A stretch of 64,000 nt of DNA from Phialophora verrucosa (Eukaryota; Ascomycota; Eurotiomycetes; Chaetothyriales; Herpotrichiellaceae): NCBI GenBank assembly GCA_002099365.1, contig MSED01000006.1:62001-126000 (forward strand). Direction: 5' to 3'. Positions 51,557 through 62,693 of the stretch are shown piece after piece. The translations under genes and the position numbers were made by a program. Under the pieces are notes generated by a model that was not told the origin of the DNA, did not search any database, and saw only the letters and a list, made by a program, of their open reading frames with translations. The number at the start of each line of letters is the position of its first letter. Position 1 is the stretch's first letter.

Positions 51557-51588
51557 GCTGTCGGGACTCGGTTCTCGAGTCCCGCAGC
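51557..51588. repeat. Inverted repeat (9 bp perfect stem, extended to 13 bp with one bulge)
   Basis: CGGGACTCG (51562-51570) and CGAGTCCCG (51576-51584) are exact reverse complements around a five-base loop. GCTG and CAGC extend the stem beyond one bulged T. A second CGGGACT-containing inverted repeat lies 130 bases further on. Confidence 0.85.
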
Positions 51589-51708
51589 TGGCGTATCCTA
51601 CCGTACTCGGTATGGCAGGACTTATCTGGTTGCCTAGGTGTGAAGGTGGTTCTGAATGGGACGGCTGAGAAGATGGTCCCAGCCCTCTAGTTGCCTGATC
51701 GCCCATCA

Positions 51709-51759
51709 TTAGTCCCGTGCTAGAATCAATTCCAGTGCAGCCGGGACTAACTTTAGCAC
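51709..51759. repeat. Nested inverted repeats TTAGTCCCG/CGGGACTAA and GTGCTA/TAGCAC
   Basis: TTAGTCCCG (51709-51717) pairs with CGGGACTAA (51742-51750), and the overlapping GTGCTA (51717-51722) pairs with TAGCAC (51754-51759). Together with the hairpin at 51557 this looks like debris of a small inverted-repeat element, but no coding part or clear target duplication is visible. Confidence 0.7.
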
Positions 51760-51887
51760 AGGTATTCATAATCCCTCAGAGGTAACAGGTATCAGCAGAT
51801 TGCAACCGAGTATTAATAGCTGAATGGCGAAACTCTCCCAGCCCACCAGCCCAGACGAAAGATCACACAAGCAAACCTCTAGACGAA

Positions 51888-52890
51888 ATGAGCCGCCTTG
51901 ATGGAAAGGTCATCATTGTGACCGGGGGCGGTGCTGGATTTGGTCGTGCAGTAGGTATTATCATTACAGAACAGACTTCCCCAGGAGTTGACTCTACGAC
52001 ATCGAGACTGACCAGGCCGGCCACCGGCCGTCGACAGATTGTGCTGAAGCTCGTCCGCGAAGGCGCTCGCGTGCTGGCGGTGGACTTGAATGGAGCCGAA
52101 GCCGAGCAGACGGTCAGATTATGCCCGCCCGGCTCCTCCTGCCACGCCTATACCGCAGACATTACTCTCGAGTCGTCGTGGCGGCAGATGCTGTCCACGG
52201 CGCGCCGTCTCTTCGACGGCCGTCTCGACGTCGTGGTGAATTGTGCAGGGGTGATCCACGACGCCGCGCCGTCGCACGAGGTCCCCGAGGAGCAGTTCGA
52301 GCGGGTGTTCAAGGTCAACGTGAAGCCACTGTACTTGAGCACCAAGGTCATTGTGCCGTGGTGGAAGGAGAGCAAACGGCCCGGCCTGTTCATCAACCTG
52401 AGCAGCACCAGTGAACCGCGCCCTCGGCCGTTCTTTGTATGGTACGCGGCCAGCAAAGGCGCCGTGACAGCGGTGGGTGTTAGTCGCTTGAAGCATTCCC
52501 AACTCCATTCAATTCCTGGCCATGGCTGACCGAGGTCTTCCTTCTCGATTGTCAGACGACGAAAGGTCTTGCGGCAGAGTACGCCTCTGATCACATTCGG
52601 TATAATTGCATTCGGCCTTCGATAGGCGAGACTGCCATGTAAGGAAGAATCTGTAGCCCAGTTCGTCCGTGCTCATGTCTGACGACAAAGCCAGGCTATC
52701 CAAGGTGCTTGGAGACCCCGACGACAGCTCGGATTCGGACCGTCGCGAAAAGATCTTGGGTTCGATCCCGCTGGGTCGTGTTTGCAAGCCCGAAGACGTG
52801 GCCAACATGACTTGTTTCCTCGCCTCGGACGAAGCAACCTACATCACTGGCGCCGCGTTCGACGTCGATGGCGGAAGAGGAGTGAGTTGA
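51888..52890 (+). CDS. Short-chain dehydrogenase/reductase (SDR)
   Basis: Four exons, 51888-51950, 52038-52472, 52556-52638 and 52695-52890, give 258 residues. Introns are 87, 83 and 56 nt. The third must end at 52694, because an acceptor at 52661 would leave only 23 nt. The NAD(P)-binding Rossmann motif is VTGGGAGFGRA (TGxxxGxG type), VNCAG is the adenine-ring NNAG-like motif, and INLSST supplies the catalytic Ser region. YAASKGAV holds the YxxxK pair. NCIRPSIGETAM and FDVDGGRG are usual closing blocks of classical SDRs. It probably oxidises or reduces a hydroxyl or keto group with NAD(H). It converges with the quinone oxidoreductase gene. A classical SDR is certain; the substrate is not. 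Confidence 0.92.
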
Positions 52891-53204
52891 TCCCGTCGTC
52901 GTGAGGAGACTGATGGAAAGGATGGAGCAATGATGGTGTCTGTTCCCATCCACCGTCGATGGTCATGGTGACGGCTCGACTGTCGCCGGGATTATCTGCT
53001 TATATATGTCGAGTCGGAATCTACTGGCATTTCTCAAAGATCTACACCTGATCAACCAGCAACTATGGTGAGTGCACAAGAGGTTGCTACTTCGACGAGG
53101 GCTTCAACTCTAGCTGGCGATCAGACTGAGGAACACATATTATTCGAACGAAAAGGTTTTTTAGAATGTCTGTCTAGTTCAACGGGCCTCCCTCGCACAG
53201 CACA
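52891..53204. other. Short intergenic region between convergent genes
   Basis: About 310 bases between the SDR and quinone oxidoreductase stop codons. Nothing was recognised beyond presumed 3' UTRs. Confidence 0.5.
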
Positions 53205-54203
53205 TCAATGCACTCTACATATGAGTTTGCCCATGGTCTGGTTTGATTCCAACACCTCATGCGCCTTCTGGATCTCCTCCATCTCAAAGACCTTGTCGAT
53301 GAAGATTTTGAATCTCCCGTCCACAAGCCTGGGCAATGCATGCTCGACCAGCAAGTCCCGCAGTTTCTTTTGGTATTCCTCATCGCGACTCCGTAAACTG
53401 CTCCCTTCGAACCTCAATCTCTTGCCTAGAAAGGGACTGATATCGACATCACCCTTCACAACTGTCCCACTCAGCCAACCCAAGTTGACGATGTGGGCAT
53501 CTCTTGCTGCCGCTTTCAAGTTCTGCTTGAAATAGCCCGCACCGACAAAATCCACGATCAGGTCTGCCCCCTTCCCACCGGTGTGGCCAAGCAACGCGTC
53601 CGCCCAGTCGCCCTCTGTATAATTAAACCCCTGCGTCGCGCCGATAGACTTGCAGAATTGAATCTTGGCTTGCGTGCTCGCGGTGACATAAACAGCAGAC
53701 GCTCCGGCAGCCTTCGACAGTTGAATTCCGGCAATACTAACGCCGCTTGCCCCAGCATGCCAGAGGACGCTCTGGCCTGCTTGATATTCACCGACCAGGT
53801 AGAGCGCTTGGATGGCAGTAATCCAGGTCTCCGGAACCCCGGCAGCCTGCTCCCAGCTGAGTTCTTTGGGTTTGCGAATAAGCATGGACGTGCTGACGGC
53901 GATATACTCGGCGTATGCACCGCCATAAGCTAGACCAAACACCTCGTCTCCGATGCGGAAGCCTAGAGTGGAAGAGGAACCGAACGAGTCAATGATGCCT
54001 GAGAACTCGACACCCATCGTCTTGGGAGCTTGAGGCGGTACTGGATACTTGCCCTCACGCTGGAGGAGGTCCATGCGGTTGAGACCAAATGCTTTGATTC
54101 TCACCAGGGCCTGGTTGTGCGTGGGCTTGGGCATGGCTGTTTCGGAATTGATGAACAAGGCCGAGACGGGTCCTGTCCCGCCTCTGATGTCGACAGCACG
54201 CAT
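53205..54203 (-). CDS. NADPH:quinone oxidoreductase-like protein (zinc-free MDR family)
   Basis: Intron-free frame of 332 residues from MRAVDIRGGTGP. The N-terminal GroES-like part has LVRIKAFGLNRMDLLQREGKYP and GVEFSGIIDSFG. The nucleotide-binding part begins QSVLWHAGASGVSIAGIQLSKAAGA, with the AxxGxxG motif of NADPH-dependent MDRs, and LIVDFVGAGYFKQNL follows. The C-terminus ends in EIQKAHEVLESNQTMGKLI. The zinc-binding Cys/His residues of alcohol dehydrogenases are absent, which places it with zeta-crystallin/PIG3-type reductases of quinones or enones. It lies between the convergent SDR and the Zn2Cys6 regulator gene and fits a small redox pathway. The substrate is unknown. Confidence 0.92.
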   Translation of the reverse strand: MRAVDIRGGTGPVSALFINSETAMPKPTHNQALVRIKAFGLNRMDLLQREGKYPVPPQAPKTMGVEFSGIIDSFGSSSTLGFRIGDEVFGLAYGGAYAEYIAVSTSMLIRKPKELSWEQAAGVPETWITAIQALYLVGEYQAGQSVLWHAGASGVSIAGIQLSKAAGASAVYVTASTQAKIQFCKSIGATQGFNYTEGDWADALLGHTGGKGADLIVDFVGAGYFKQNLKAAARDAHIVNLGWLSGTVVKGDVDISPFLGKRLRFEGSSLRSRDEEYQKKLRDLLVEHALPRLVDGRFKIFIDKVFEMEEIQKAHEVLESNQTMGKLICRVH

Positions 54204-54735
54204 GGCGGCCACGGGTGAAGGTTGCCTCGAGGAGCCTCGTTCCAGTACCTTGTCGCTAGAGCTGAAGTGGTGAGTGATGAATGGTGTGGCGGTAGAATAT
54301 CAATAAATCGACATTTTTGGCGATTCGGTCATCGTTTGATGGGTTCAATTTCGAGGGCTGTTCTTCCCGCCGTCGAGTATCAGAGACGAACACGCACATA
54401 ATCAGGGTGCTGTGGGTCGGGACCCAAGGTTGATATTACAGAGTAGGTGGCTCGGTAGAGCGACCCGTTGAGATCTCTGCAGGGGAGTCTTTTCGCGTCC
54501 ACGCACCTGATGAGAATAGAAGCGTCGTTGTGGGGCAGGTGTTCGGCCTGGTCTGGGGAAGTCCGCAGTGCTGGGCTCCGGCTAATACTTGCTCGGTACT
54601 CGGTAGTCATTCAATGTGGTTAGGGGGCTGAGCGATCAGAACTTTCGAGCCCGGTCTTAAACAAGGAAAGGCAAACCATGCATGACAACGACATGGTGTG
54701 CGTTGGAGCTGATCCATCCCTCCGCGTCTTCAATT
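54204..54735. other. Intergenic region, no gene seen
   Basis: About 530 bases that should hold the promoter of the quinone oxidoreductase gene and the 3' end of the regulator gene, both minus strand. Nothing else was recognised. Confidence 0.45.
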
Positions 54736-56674
54736 TCAACCAGAAAACCACTGGTCCTGAAATATTTGGTTAACGAAAACGTCCCCAAAGTCAAAAAAAC
54801 CCACGTTGCCATCGGCAATGAGACTACCGGGCAAAAAGAGGGAACTACTGTCCATCCCTTCACCGAGACCACTCAGAATATTCGAAGTAGTTCGGCGACT
54901 GTCGGGACCTGCGAGAGACTCGGTTGTGATGTTTTCCTCGTTGTTCGCTTGAGAATTGGCTAACCCATCAGCGGATGGGTTGACGGGATGGGCAGAATAT
55001 TGGCCGGGCAGAGTTCCACCAGAAAGTTCGGCGCGTTTGAGGTTGCCGAGGACCAAGGCGGAACTTGGAACGGTTGCGGACAGCTCCTGCAAGACTGTCC
55101 TGACGATCGCGAGGTTGTCGCCAAACCCACCTCCTTGACACGACAAGGTGGCGCGAGCGCGAATTTGCACCACTCCGGCAAGGTAACAGAACCAAGCGTT
55201 GATCGGTGCCAGATATAAAACGTCGTTCCTGTACTGGATATCTTCGAAAACACGGATCATGTGTGACGCTGTCTGGACGCACTCTTCGAACGTAGCCCTG
55301 TCTGAGCTTGAGCCCGGTTCCACTTTCATCAAGGATAGTTGGTAGATCAATAAGCAGGCGTAATATAAAATGTGCAATTCGGAAACTACTCGACGATAGG
55401 GCCGTGAGACTGTGTGTTGGAGAGTCAATTCGGCAGGCAACTCGCAGACCCACGTTTCAAAGGCTTGTCCAATGGGCACGATATCTCCATAGCTCAAGTT
55501 GGGATTGTATCGTCCGTCAGCGAGTTGACCAAAAATCATGCAAAGTTTGGTCCTCTCGATGAAGATGTTGTTGTCAGGATGTTCTTCGGGAAAATCGCTT
55601 TGTGACAGTGGTTGAACGTCGGTATCATGCATATGGATCACCAGCGGCCGTCCATAACAGAAGGAGACCAGCTTGTCCTGATTCTGGGAGAAATGTCAGC
55701 GCCGAGGCGGGCCGAACGTCAGGAGTACACGGTGTCAGGGCTCATCCTTACGAAGAGATGCCACCACATCCTCCGACGGGTTCCAGCATCTTGGTTGCCA
55801 CTGTAGGTTGCTTCTTTGTGAAGACCCATGTGAATTGCATAGCGCGATGCCACCCCCAGCCAATGCCAGAGGCTGTCTAGGCTAATCACGGTCGGCTCGG
55901 TCATGCTTCGACAGGTCATCAGACAGAGCGCCTTGAGAACGGCCAATTTATTTTGTTCATGCTCCGTGGCCAAGAGCAGTTTTGCCTTCAGGTAGTACTT
56001 CTTGGCCGCACTCAGCTGGCTTATTCCTCCTCGTCGGTGGCCATAGGCACTTGCAAGCATGCAGACACAATGCACCAGCAGAGGCGACTGAAACCGCTCA
56101 AAGTCTGTGCGGTCGACAAGGGGCTGGTGGGGATGAATGTGTTCAAAGTAAGCGTCGGTCAGTGCGGCGACCAGCTTCTGTGAGGGCATGGCTACTGCGC
56201 TGGTGGACAGCAGCGTCTTTGCGTAGAATTCGGCCGTCTCTGCCTCGGTCTCGTCGTCGAACTGGAGCGCGCTGGGGTTCTGAAGCATCATGCTCTCCTC
56301 TCCTAGATAGCCCACAGATCCCGGCGATTCAGACGGTTGCAGTTCTGGGCGCTCTGCCAACTGCGTGCTCGTGGCATTGGCTCGGTGGGACCGCATGTTG
56401 CGTTGCCGGACTCCCACGCGAGGCCTATCGATTGTTCATTCGGCCTCAGAATGGCCGTGTTCATTTTCACATGCGTAGAATCAAACCTACCTGCACAAGA
56501 CGTTCGCTCTTCGACAATTCTGACATGTCCCATCGGTGTGGTCTTGCAAGTCACATTTAACCTGGAACAGTCGGGTCAGTAATCTCGGTCACCCGGCCTG
56601 GGGAGAGGAGTTCTTACCTTGCGTGCGTGGCATTGCATACACACCTTGGTATTGCGAGTTCGACGGCCTTCCAT
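54736..56674 (-). CDS. Zn2Cys6 transcription factor with fungal-specific regulatory domain
   Basis: Four exons, 56618-56674, 56491-56561, 55752-56424 and 54736-55683, give 582 residues; introns are 56, 66 and 67-68 nt with normal GT-AG ends. Exons 1 and 2 together encode the binuclear zinc cluster: cysteines at 12, 15, 22, 32, 35 and 42 in the order CX2CX6CX9CX2CX6C, with the basic RKVK between the second and third. The middle domain (PF04082 type) shows YFEHIHPHQPLVDRTDFERF, SLDSLWHWLGVASRYAIHMGLHK and the spliced block WWHLFNQDKLVSFCYGRPL. The C-terminus is acidic and aromatic (FFDFGDVFVNQIF), a possible activation region. As the only regulator in the 46-57 kb run it is the natural candidate to control the neighbouring enzymes and transporter; that is inference. 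Confidence 0.92.
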
Positions 56675-57346
56675 AGTCGTGCAGCCAGCAGATCCTGACG
56701 GCCACCGAAAGTCTACATCTAGCAGGCGTCGTTGATTTGACGAACCGAACGGCTCGCCAAGACCTAGTTGAAGTGGAAAACACAAGACTGAGAGTGAGAT
56801 GATGGGGGTTGAGACATTGCAACTTGTCAACAGATACGAGAGGGACTTTTACCTGAAGTGGCCTCGGCTTAGGCGAGTATGTACAAAACTGAGGCAGGTT
56901 TTCCGACTCCGAAGCATAGAGAAACTCGTCCGGGAGGCCACGCTCGGAAGAGAGACAATTGGTCGAGCGGAGACGTCGCAAGTAAAGGTAACAGAATGTT
57001 GAGCCTGTCACTGCCGAGTAGAATGTGAATATATCATGAGAAGGGAATCCGTTCGGTATATCCGGCTTCATACGGCCCTCAGGACCTAGACTGGAGCATT
57101 ACCTCCCATTGATTGTAAGGCGAACCATCTTGACAAAAGACTGTGCTGGGCCACTTCTACAGTATCAACAGCCCGACTCTGACATCTTTCGGCGGTCGAC
57201 TTGTCTTATATCCCAGGTCCCCCGACATTACATTGCATCCAAGACTCTGAGCTGCCACAGAGACCAACTCCTCATGCCGGTCATCAAGCGTTACTGTGCC
57301 GAAAGTGCTATATCATGCCGTACTCCCCCACCCGTCCAAAGTAAGA
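56675..57346. other. Intergenic region, no gene seen
   Basis: About 670 bases between the regulator gene and SMC4, both minus strand, so it holds the regulator's promoter and the SMC4 3' UTR. The zinc-cluster frame stays open upstream to 56830, so a longer N-terminus is possible but lacks conserved character. Confidence 0.45.
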
Positions 57347-60300
57347 TTACCGTATCTGTGCGGGCGGTCCATGGGTAACTGCTCCCTGGGCTTGCGCCTG
57401 TCTCCCGATAGCCAGGTAATCTCTGTTTTCCACCGTGACACTCTTGGTCATGTGGTTGACTTTGTAAATGCCCACCAGCCGCTCAGCCAGTTCGAACATG
57501 TTATTCCGCAGAGAAATCACAATAAACTGTGCGTTTTTTGTGCGTTCTTTGATATACCCCGCAACAATCGAGACCTGGACGAGCAAGAAGTCAGCAATCG
57601 AAAGAGTGGTCGTGAATGCAGAGCCTTAAACTCACGTTTCTGAAATCCAATGCCGCATCAATCTCATCCATGACATATAATGGTGTTGGACGATAAACGT
57701 GCAACGCAAACACCAATGCCAGGGAGCTGAGCGTCTTTTCACCCCCCGACAAGTTGCCAATGTTCTTCCAGCTCTTCTTGGGAGGCATGACGGAGAACAA
57801 GATGCCCTCAGAGAATGGGTCCAAGGAGTCGACGAGTTCCAATTCGGCGTTACCGCCCAACGTTATGAGTTGGTACATCGACTTCAGATGCGAAGAAATG
57901 GTCGTGAATCCAGTCATGAATTGGGTCAGACGCAAGTTCCGCAGCTCGCTCAGGCGAGTTTTGGCTCCATCTCTAGCCTTGATAGCACTCTTGAGATCGC
58001 TAGTGCGTGAAGCCACCTCATCACAACGACGGCGGTACTCTGCGATGACGCTAAGGTCGATGCTTGAGGCGTTCGATACTTTCTCTTCGAGTGCTGCAAT
58101 GGAGGCGACAAGGTGATCCTTGTTTTTATCAAGAAGCTCGTCGCGTGTGAAGGTCTGCAATTGGCCCTGAGCTGGATCGGCAGGTGCAACAGACTGCTCT
58201 TCCGTTGGGTCTCCCTCATCGACGTCCATAGCGTCTGGGTCTGCCTCTGCAGGAGCATCCTGCATCTCTTCATCCTTCGGTTGTTGAGGCTGCGTCTCAG
58301 GTTGAGGCTGAGAGATGCCCTCCAAGTCCGCTATGTCATGTAGCGTAAGCTTAGACAGTTTCTCTTGCCAGTAGCGACTCTTCTTATGGTTATCTGCCAG
58401 GACTTTCTGATTCTCCTCGAGCTTGTTCTTCATTTCGATCTCAAGCGCTCTGGTGGAGTTTAGCTCGGTCGTTTGCGAGTCAAGCTCCTTTTTCAAGTCT
58501 CCAAGCTCCTCTTTCATTGAAGTCTGCTGTTCTTCAGCTTGTTCAGCTTGGCCTCTCAATTCGGCTGCCCCAGACTTGTGCTTCTGAGTGTCCTCTTCCA
58601 GTCGGTCGAGGTCCTTCGACAAGGATTCGAGCTCTTTCTCCGCATTAGCTCTGGCATGTTCATTCTTGACCTTGAGCTTTTCGTTCTTGGTCCTGGCGAC
58701 TTCAGCATTTGAGATGTCGTCGTTCAGCATGTCAATTCGTTCCTTCAGACCATCAACTCTCGCCTTTTGACTCCGAAGCTGAAGACCGCCAACTTCCATA
58801 ATTTTGTCCTGTAGGGCTTGGATCTCCGCCTCCAGACTTGCTGTTTCTGAATGCAGTTTTTCGAGCTCCTTGTTGAGTGACGCGATCTGCTTCTCAAGGC
58901 TTTGGATCTGGCTGTCGTCGGCCGATGGTCCCGCCAGCTCAGCTATAAGATCTTGAACTCGCTTCTGGGCATCTGCGAGATTCCTGGTGCAGGTGTCAAC
59001 CTCGAGGTTGACCTTCTGTATGGCCGTCTCCAACCTTGGGATGGCATCTTGCTTTTCTTGCAGGCTAGCCTCGAGTTCTCTTTGTCTGGTCTGAAAAGCA
59101 TCAAATTGCCGCTCCAATTGATCTCTTTCTGTTTCTAGCTTTTCCACTTGCTCCTTTGTAGTGTCAGAGGTGAGTTTAGACGACATTGCGCCCCGAGCAA
59201 CACGAGTGCCACCACCGCTCATGGTGCCGGAGACATCGATCAGTTGGCCATCCAGAGTAACGACCCGCCATCTCTTAGCACCATACGCGATTCGATTCGC
59301 CTGTTGTAAGTCCTGCGCAACAAGCGTATTCTGCATAACGCTGTAGAAAGCAGGGCGAAGTCGCTCATCCTTTGGCTTTATCAGATCGAAAAGCCGAGGG
59401 ACATTCTCGGGAGTCTGAATAGGAGACAGATCGCGCTGTGCTAACTTGTCGAGTAATATGAAGTTTGCGCGTCCGAGGTTGTTCTTCCGCAGGTATTCGA
59501 TGCATTGCTGGCCAACCTCTACATTGTCCACGACCATGTCCTCGAGTGATGGACAAGCTGTAGAAATTGCAACGTCGAATTTCTCGTCGATCGTTCCCAA
59601 GTTGCCTAAACGGCCATGGAACCCATCGATTCTACCAGAATCCCTCAAACGCAATAGTCCCTTGAGAACATTGCCCTGGTTCTGGCTGCTTGCCAGGCTC
59701 GACCGAGCCTCCTCCGCCTTTTGCCGAGCCGAAGATATCTGTGACCGAACCTCTGGCTCACTCGCAGCAAGCTTTTGAAGCGCATCTTGGATTTTCCTAA
59801 CATCCTTTTCCAGCCGAGCTTTCTCATGCTTCCGTTGCTCGATCTCTTCGAGCTTGCGAGCTTTATCTGCCTCGATCTTCTCAATCTTTGCATTTGCTTG
59901 GTCAATCGCCTTCTGACCACTTGTGGCTTTGTCCCTTAGCATGTCGAGCTCAGATTGGGCCACCGCAATGGCGGACTGCTTCTGATTGATCTTCTCGCTC
60001 CATGGTTCCAAGGACTTCTGCTTTGCGGCAATTTGGTCGGAAAACACTTGAGTTTTACCCTGCAGGTCCTCCCGGATCACGGCAAGCTTCTGCTCTTCAA
60101 CCTGCATTTCCTTCTCAAGCTCAGCCACCTCGGAAGTTTTTCGTTGGATGTCATCGGTGTGCTTTTCGACCAGACTCTGAGCTTCAGATGCGGCCAGGCG
60201 ACTGGTGGTGGCGGTTTTCTCGGCCTTTTTTTGCTTGCCGTTGATGAACTTGCGTTTTTCCTCGAACTTGACATTTTCCTTGTCGTACTTGGCCAGCTCT

Positions 60301-61913
60301 TTAGTAAATTCCTGAGCTTGCTTCTCGATGCGCTCATATTGCTTGACTGCCTTGTTGTAAGCCTTTTCAAGCTCCTTTATTGCGTCTTCGCTTCCGGCAT
60401 GCTTCTCTAACTCAGCGTTAAGCTGTTCCTGGATTTGTTGGATTGCTTCTTCCGTGACCTTGGTGTTGTCATCGCATTCCGCGATGTAGATCTGATACAG
60501 AGCGGACTGTTTCTCTGCCAACTCGTTCTCGTCCCGAATGAATGCCAAAGCCTTGTTCTTCTTATCTTCGAGGCTGTTCTTTTCTTTTTCCACATGCTGA
60601 ACCCGGCCCTGTTTCTCGACACAGACTTCGTTCAGACTCTCAAGCTCAACAGCTGCTTCTTCGATTGGCGTCTTGTATTTTGACGTGCCGATGATGTCCT
60701 CAAGGTACTCCAATAGCCCATCGTCGTGCTCATTCGCAGCCTTCGGCTTCATCTGAGCGATTGACTCGACTTCACCCTGCAAGATCAAGAATCGCTTGTG
60801 ATCTAGATCTATACCCTTGTCCTTCAGCAACGTTGTCACCGTCGTGAAATTCGTCGTCCTGCCGTTCAGGTAGTAATTGCTTGAGTTGTTTTTGAAAGCT
60901 TTTCTCGAGACCACAAGTTGCGAGTCCGGGACGACCTCGTGCTTCCCTCCAGGAAGGTCCACAATCTCCTGAAAGTAGACTGCAACCTCACAGAAATCGA
61001 GATCCTGGTGCTGTGCGGAGTTGTGGATGAGGGAAGATATTTTGCCCTGTCTCATTTTGCTCGCGCGGAAGCCGAATACGAAAAGCATAGAGTCGATGAC
61101 GTTCGATTTGCCTGAGCCGTTGGGGCCGACAACTGCGGAGAATGAAGGATGGAAGGGACCGACAACTTGTCTTCCCGCATAACTCTTGAAGTTTGTCATG
61201 ACTAGTTGTCGGATCACCATTCTGGACCTAGGCCCAGTAGGCTCCTCGACGGCGGGGAGTCCTTGGGCTTTTGCCCTTATGACAATATCCATTGGCTTCT
61301 CCATTAGCATATCTGCCGGCCTCGGCGGTTTGAGAATGTCCTGGCTCATCTGCGGTGGAGTATTCTTGTTCAGCACCTGGCTTGTGATATCTTTCAATGG
61401 CGTGGACTGCGCGTTGTCGGCTTCTGGGGATGCCCCTGGGTCGGCGATAGGTAGATCAGGTACAGGTGGAGTTGTTGAGGATTTCCTGCTTTTTCGAGGG
61501 GCGGTACTCTTTCGTTTTCGCGGCGATGAGGTCTTAGAGGGAGAAACAGGTTCACTCCGGTCCAAGGTCTCTTCTGGGTCGAATATCTGTGACGGCTCGA
61601 TTCCATCGCCCGTCTTAGCCCCTCTTGGCCGGGCCGACTTTCTGGGTGACGCATTTGCACTTGCAATCGTCTGTCTTCTCGTGGATTTGCGCGGACTGCG
61701 CTTCGGTGCAGGTGTAAACTCTTCATCATCTTCCTCTTTGATCAGACTGAGCTCATCCTCAGATTCGTCAACCACCACATTTCTGCGCGCAGCGCGACGC
61801 GTCGGTCGGACTGGAGATTCAACTGACATTTTGTCCCTGTCCTTGTTCAGTGCCAGGGTGCTGCTGGGTCGGCTGTCGAGTTCGTTGTCGACTCCTCGAA
61901 TGCGTGTTGACAT
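57347..61913 (-). CDS. SMC4: Condensin subunit SMC4
   Basis: Two exons, 57636-61913 and 57347-57574, with a 61-nt intron, give 1501 residues. The first 225 residues are a disordered Ser/Pro/Arg-rich tail with many SP/TP sites, as in other SMC4 proteins. Walker A is VVGPNGSGKSNVID (263-270 core), followed by a long coiled coil, a hinge at about 760-920 (DGFHGRLGNLGTIDEKFDVAIS and SGTMSGGGTRVARG), and a second coiled coil. The C-terminal head has the signature NLSGGEKTLSSLALVFALH (LSGGEK at 1388-1393) and Walker B PLYVMDEIDAALD; the second exon begins directly after ALDFRN with VSIVAGYIKERT. SMC4 pairs with SMC2 in condensin to compact mitotic chromosomes. An acidic, Gln-rich insert near 1225-1275 interrupts the returning coil. 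Confidence 0.96.
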
Positions 61914-62194
61914 TATGGACGTAAAGGGAAGTTGCTATGCCAAGACCTGCGGGGCAGCTGGTCCACTTTGATTGGACCAGCGGTCTGCCACGCATCCCAC
62001 AACTTGGAGCCCCATTCGAAGGCCGCAACCAGTCCCCGCCGTGTCGACGACATATTGGTGTTCTGCACGTAGCGAGCGAGGGAGATGTGAAAGGCAAAGG
62101 CAGGGGCAGCGCAGTTGTCACCGTAATTGCCTGGTGGGAGAAGCCCGGTGGTGTATCAACGCGTACAAAGCCCAATGGTCCTTCTGTCACTTAA

Positions 62195-62635
62195 CGCTAT
62201 TGTCGAGGACATGTTGAAGGAGACCAGGGGCACCGACAGAGCCTGCTGCTCGACCTACGAACCCGCAGCCTTACCGAATACGACCCCGACTTCGAACTCC
62301 ATGGATGGTTATTCATCTCTATCTCCTTCGTGTTTGTCGGTGCCGGAGCGTGGCATGTGGCAGCGTGGAACTACTCTTTCCCCACCAGAGCAGAGCAGCT
62401 TCTCTGGCGAGTGTCTAGCGTTATGGCAATGGCTGTGCCAGCGGCGTGTATGGCGTGGTGGCTAACATGCCACAATCAGGACGGATGGCGCGATCGCATC
62501 TTCCTGATTCTCACTGGCTGCATGACTTTGGGAACATGGACGTGTATCATCGTGGAAACGGTCATCTCCCTACGGTCGGCTACTGCTGGAATCTATGAAC
62601 GAGTCAGATGGAGCGACTTCATTCCTCATCTCTGA
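62195..62635 (+). pseudogene. C-terminal fragment of a fungal multi-pass membrane protein
   Basis: The open frame after a TAA at 62192-62194 encodes about 146 residues with no early ATG. Three hydrophobic helices are visible: HGWLFISISFVFVGAGAWHV, LLWRVSSVMAMAVPAACMAWWL and IFLILTGCMTLGTWTCIIVE. Blocks such as AAWNYSFPTRAEQLLWRVSS and the ending FIPHL resemble the C-terminal third of a large family of uncharacterised fungal membrane proteins, which normally carry further N-terminal helices. Only about 280 bases separate it from the divergent SMC4 start, too little for a full gene. It is therefore probably a truncated remnant, or the last exon of a very short variant starting near 61937. A branch-like CTTAAC near 62190 and an acceptor at 62226 would allow splicing. 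Confidence 0.45.
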
Positions 62636-62693
62636 GACTGGAACAGCACTATTTACGCTCTGGCAAATTTGATAGATGCTATAATAATCTTTC

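Larger units (their letters stand above)
50988..51887. other. Intergenic region with inverted repeats
   Basis: About 900 bases between two plus-strand genes. It includes a GGGGA-rich run (51047-51065) and two hairpin-forming inverted repeats that share CGGGACT (listed separately). No gene is supported. Confidence 0.5.

Noticed and set aside
61937..62194. Plus-strand frame that could be a first exon for the membrane-protein fragment
   Set aside because: The sequence is not membrane-protein-like and the splice that would join it is uncertain; kept only as an alternative.
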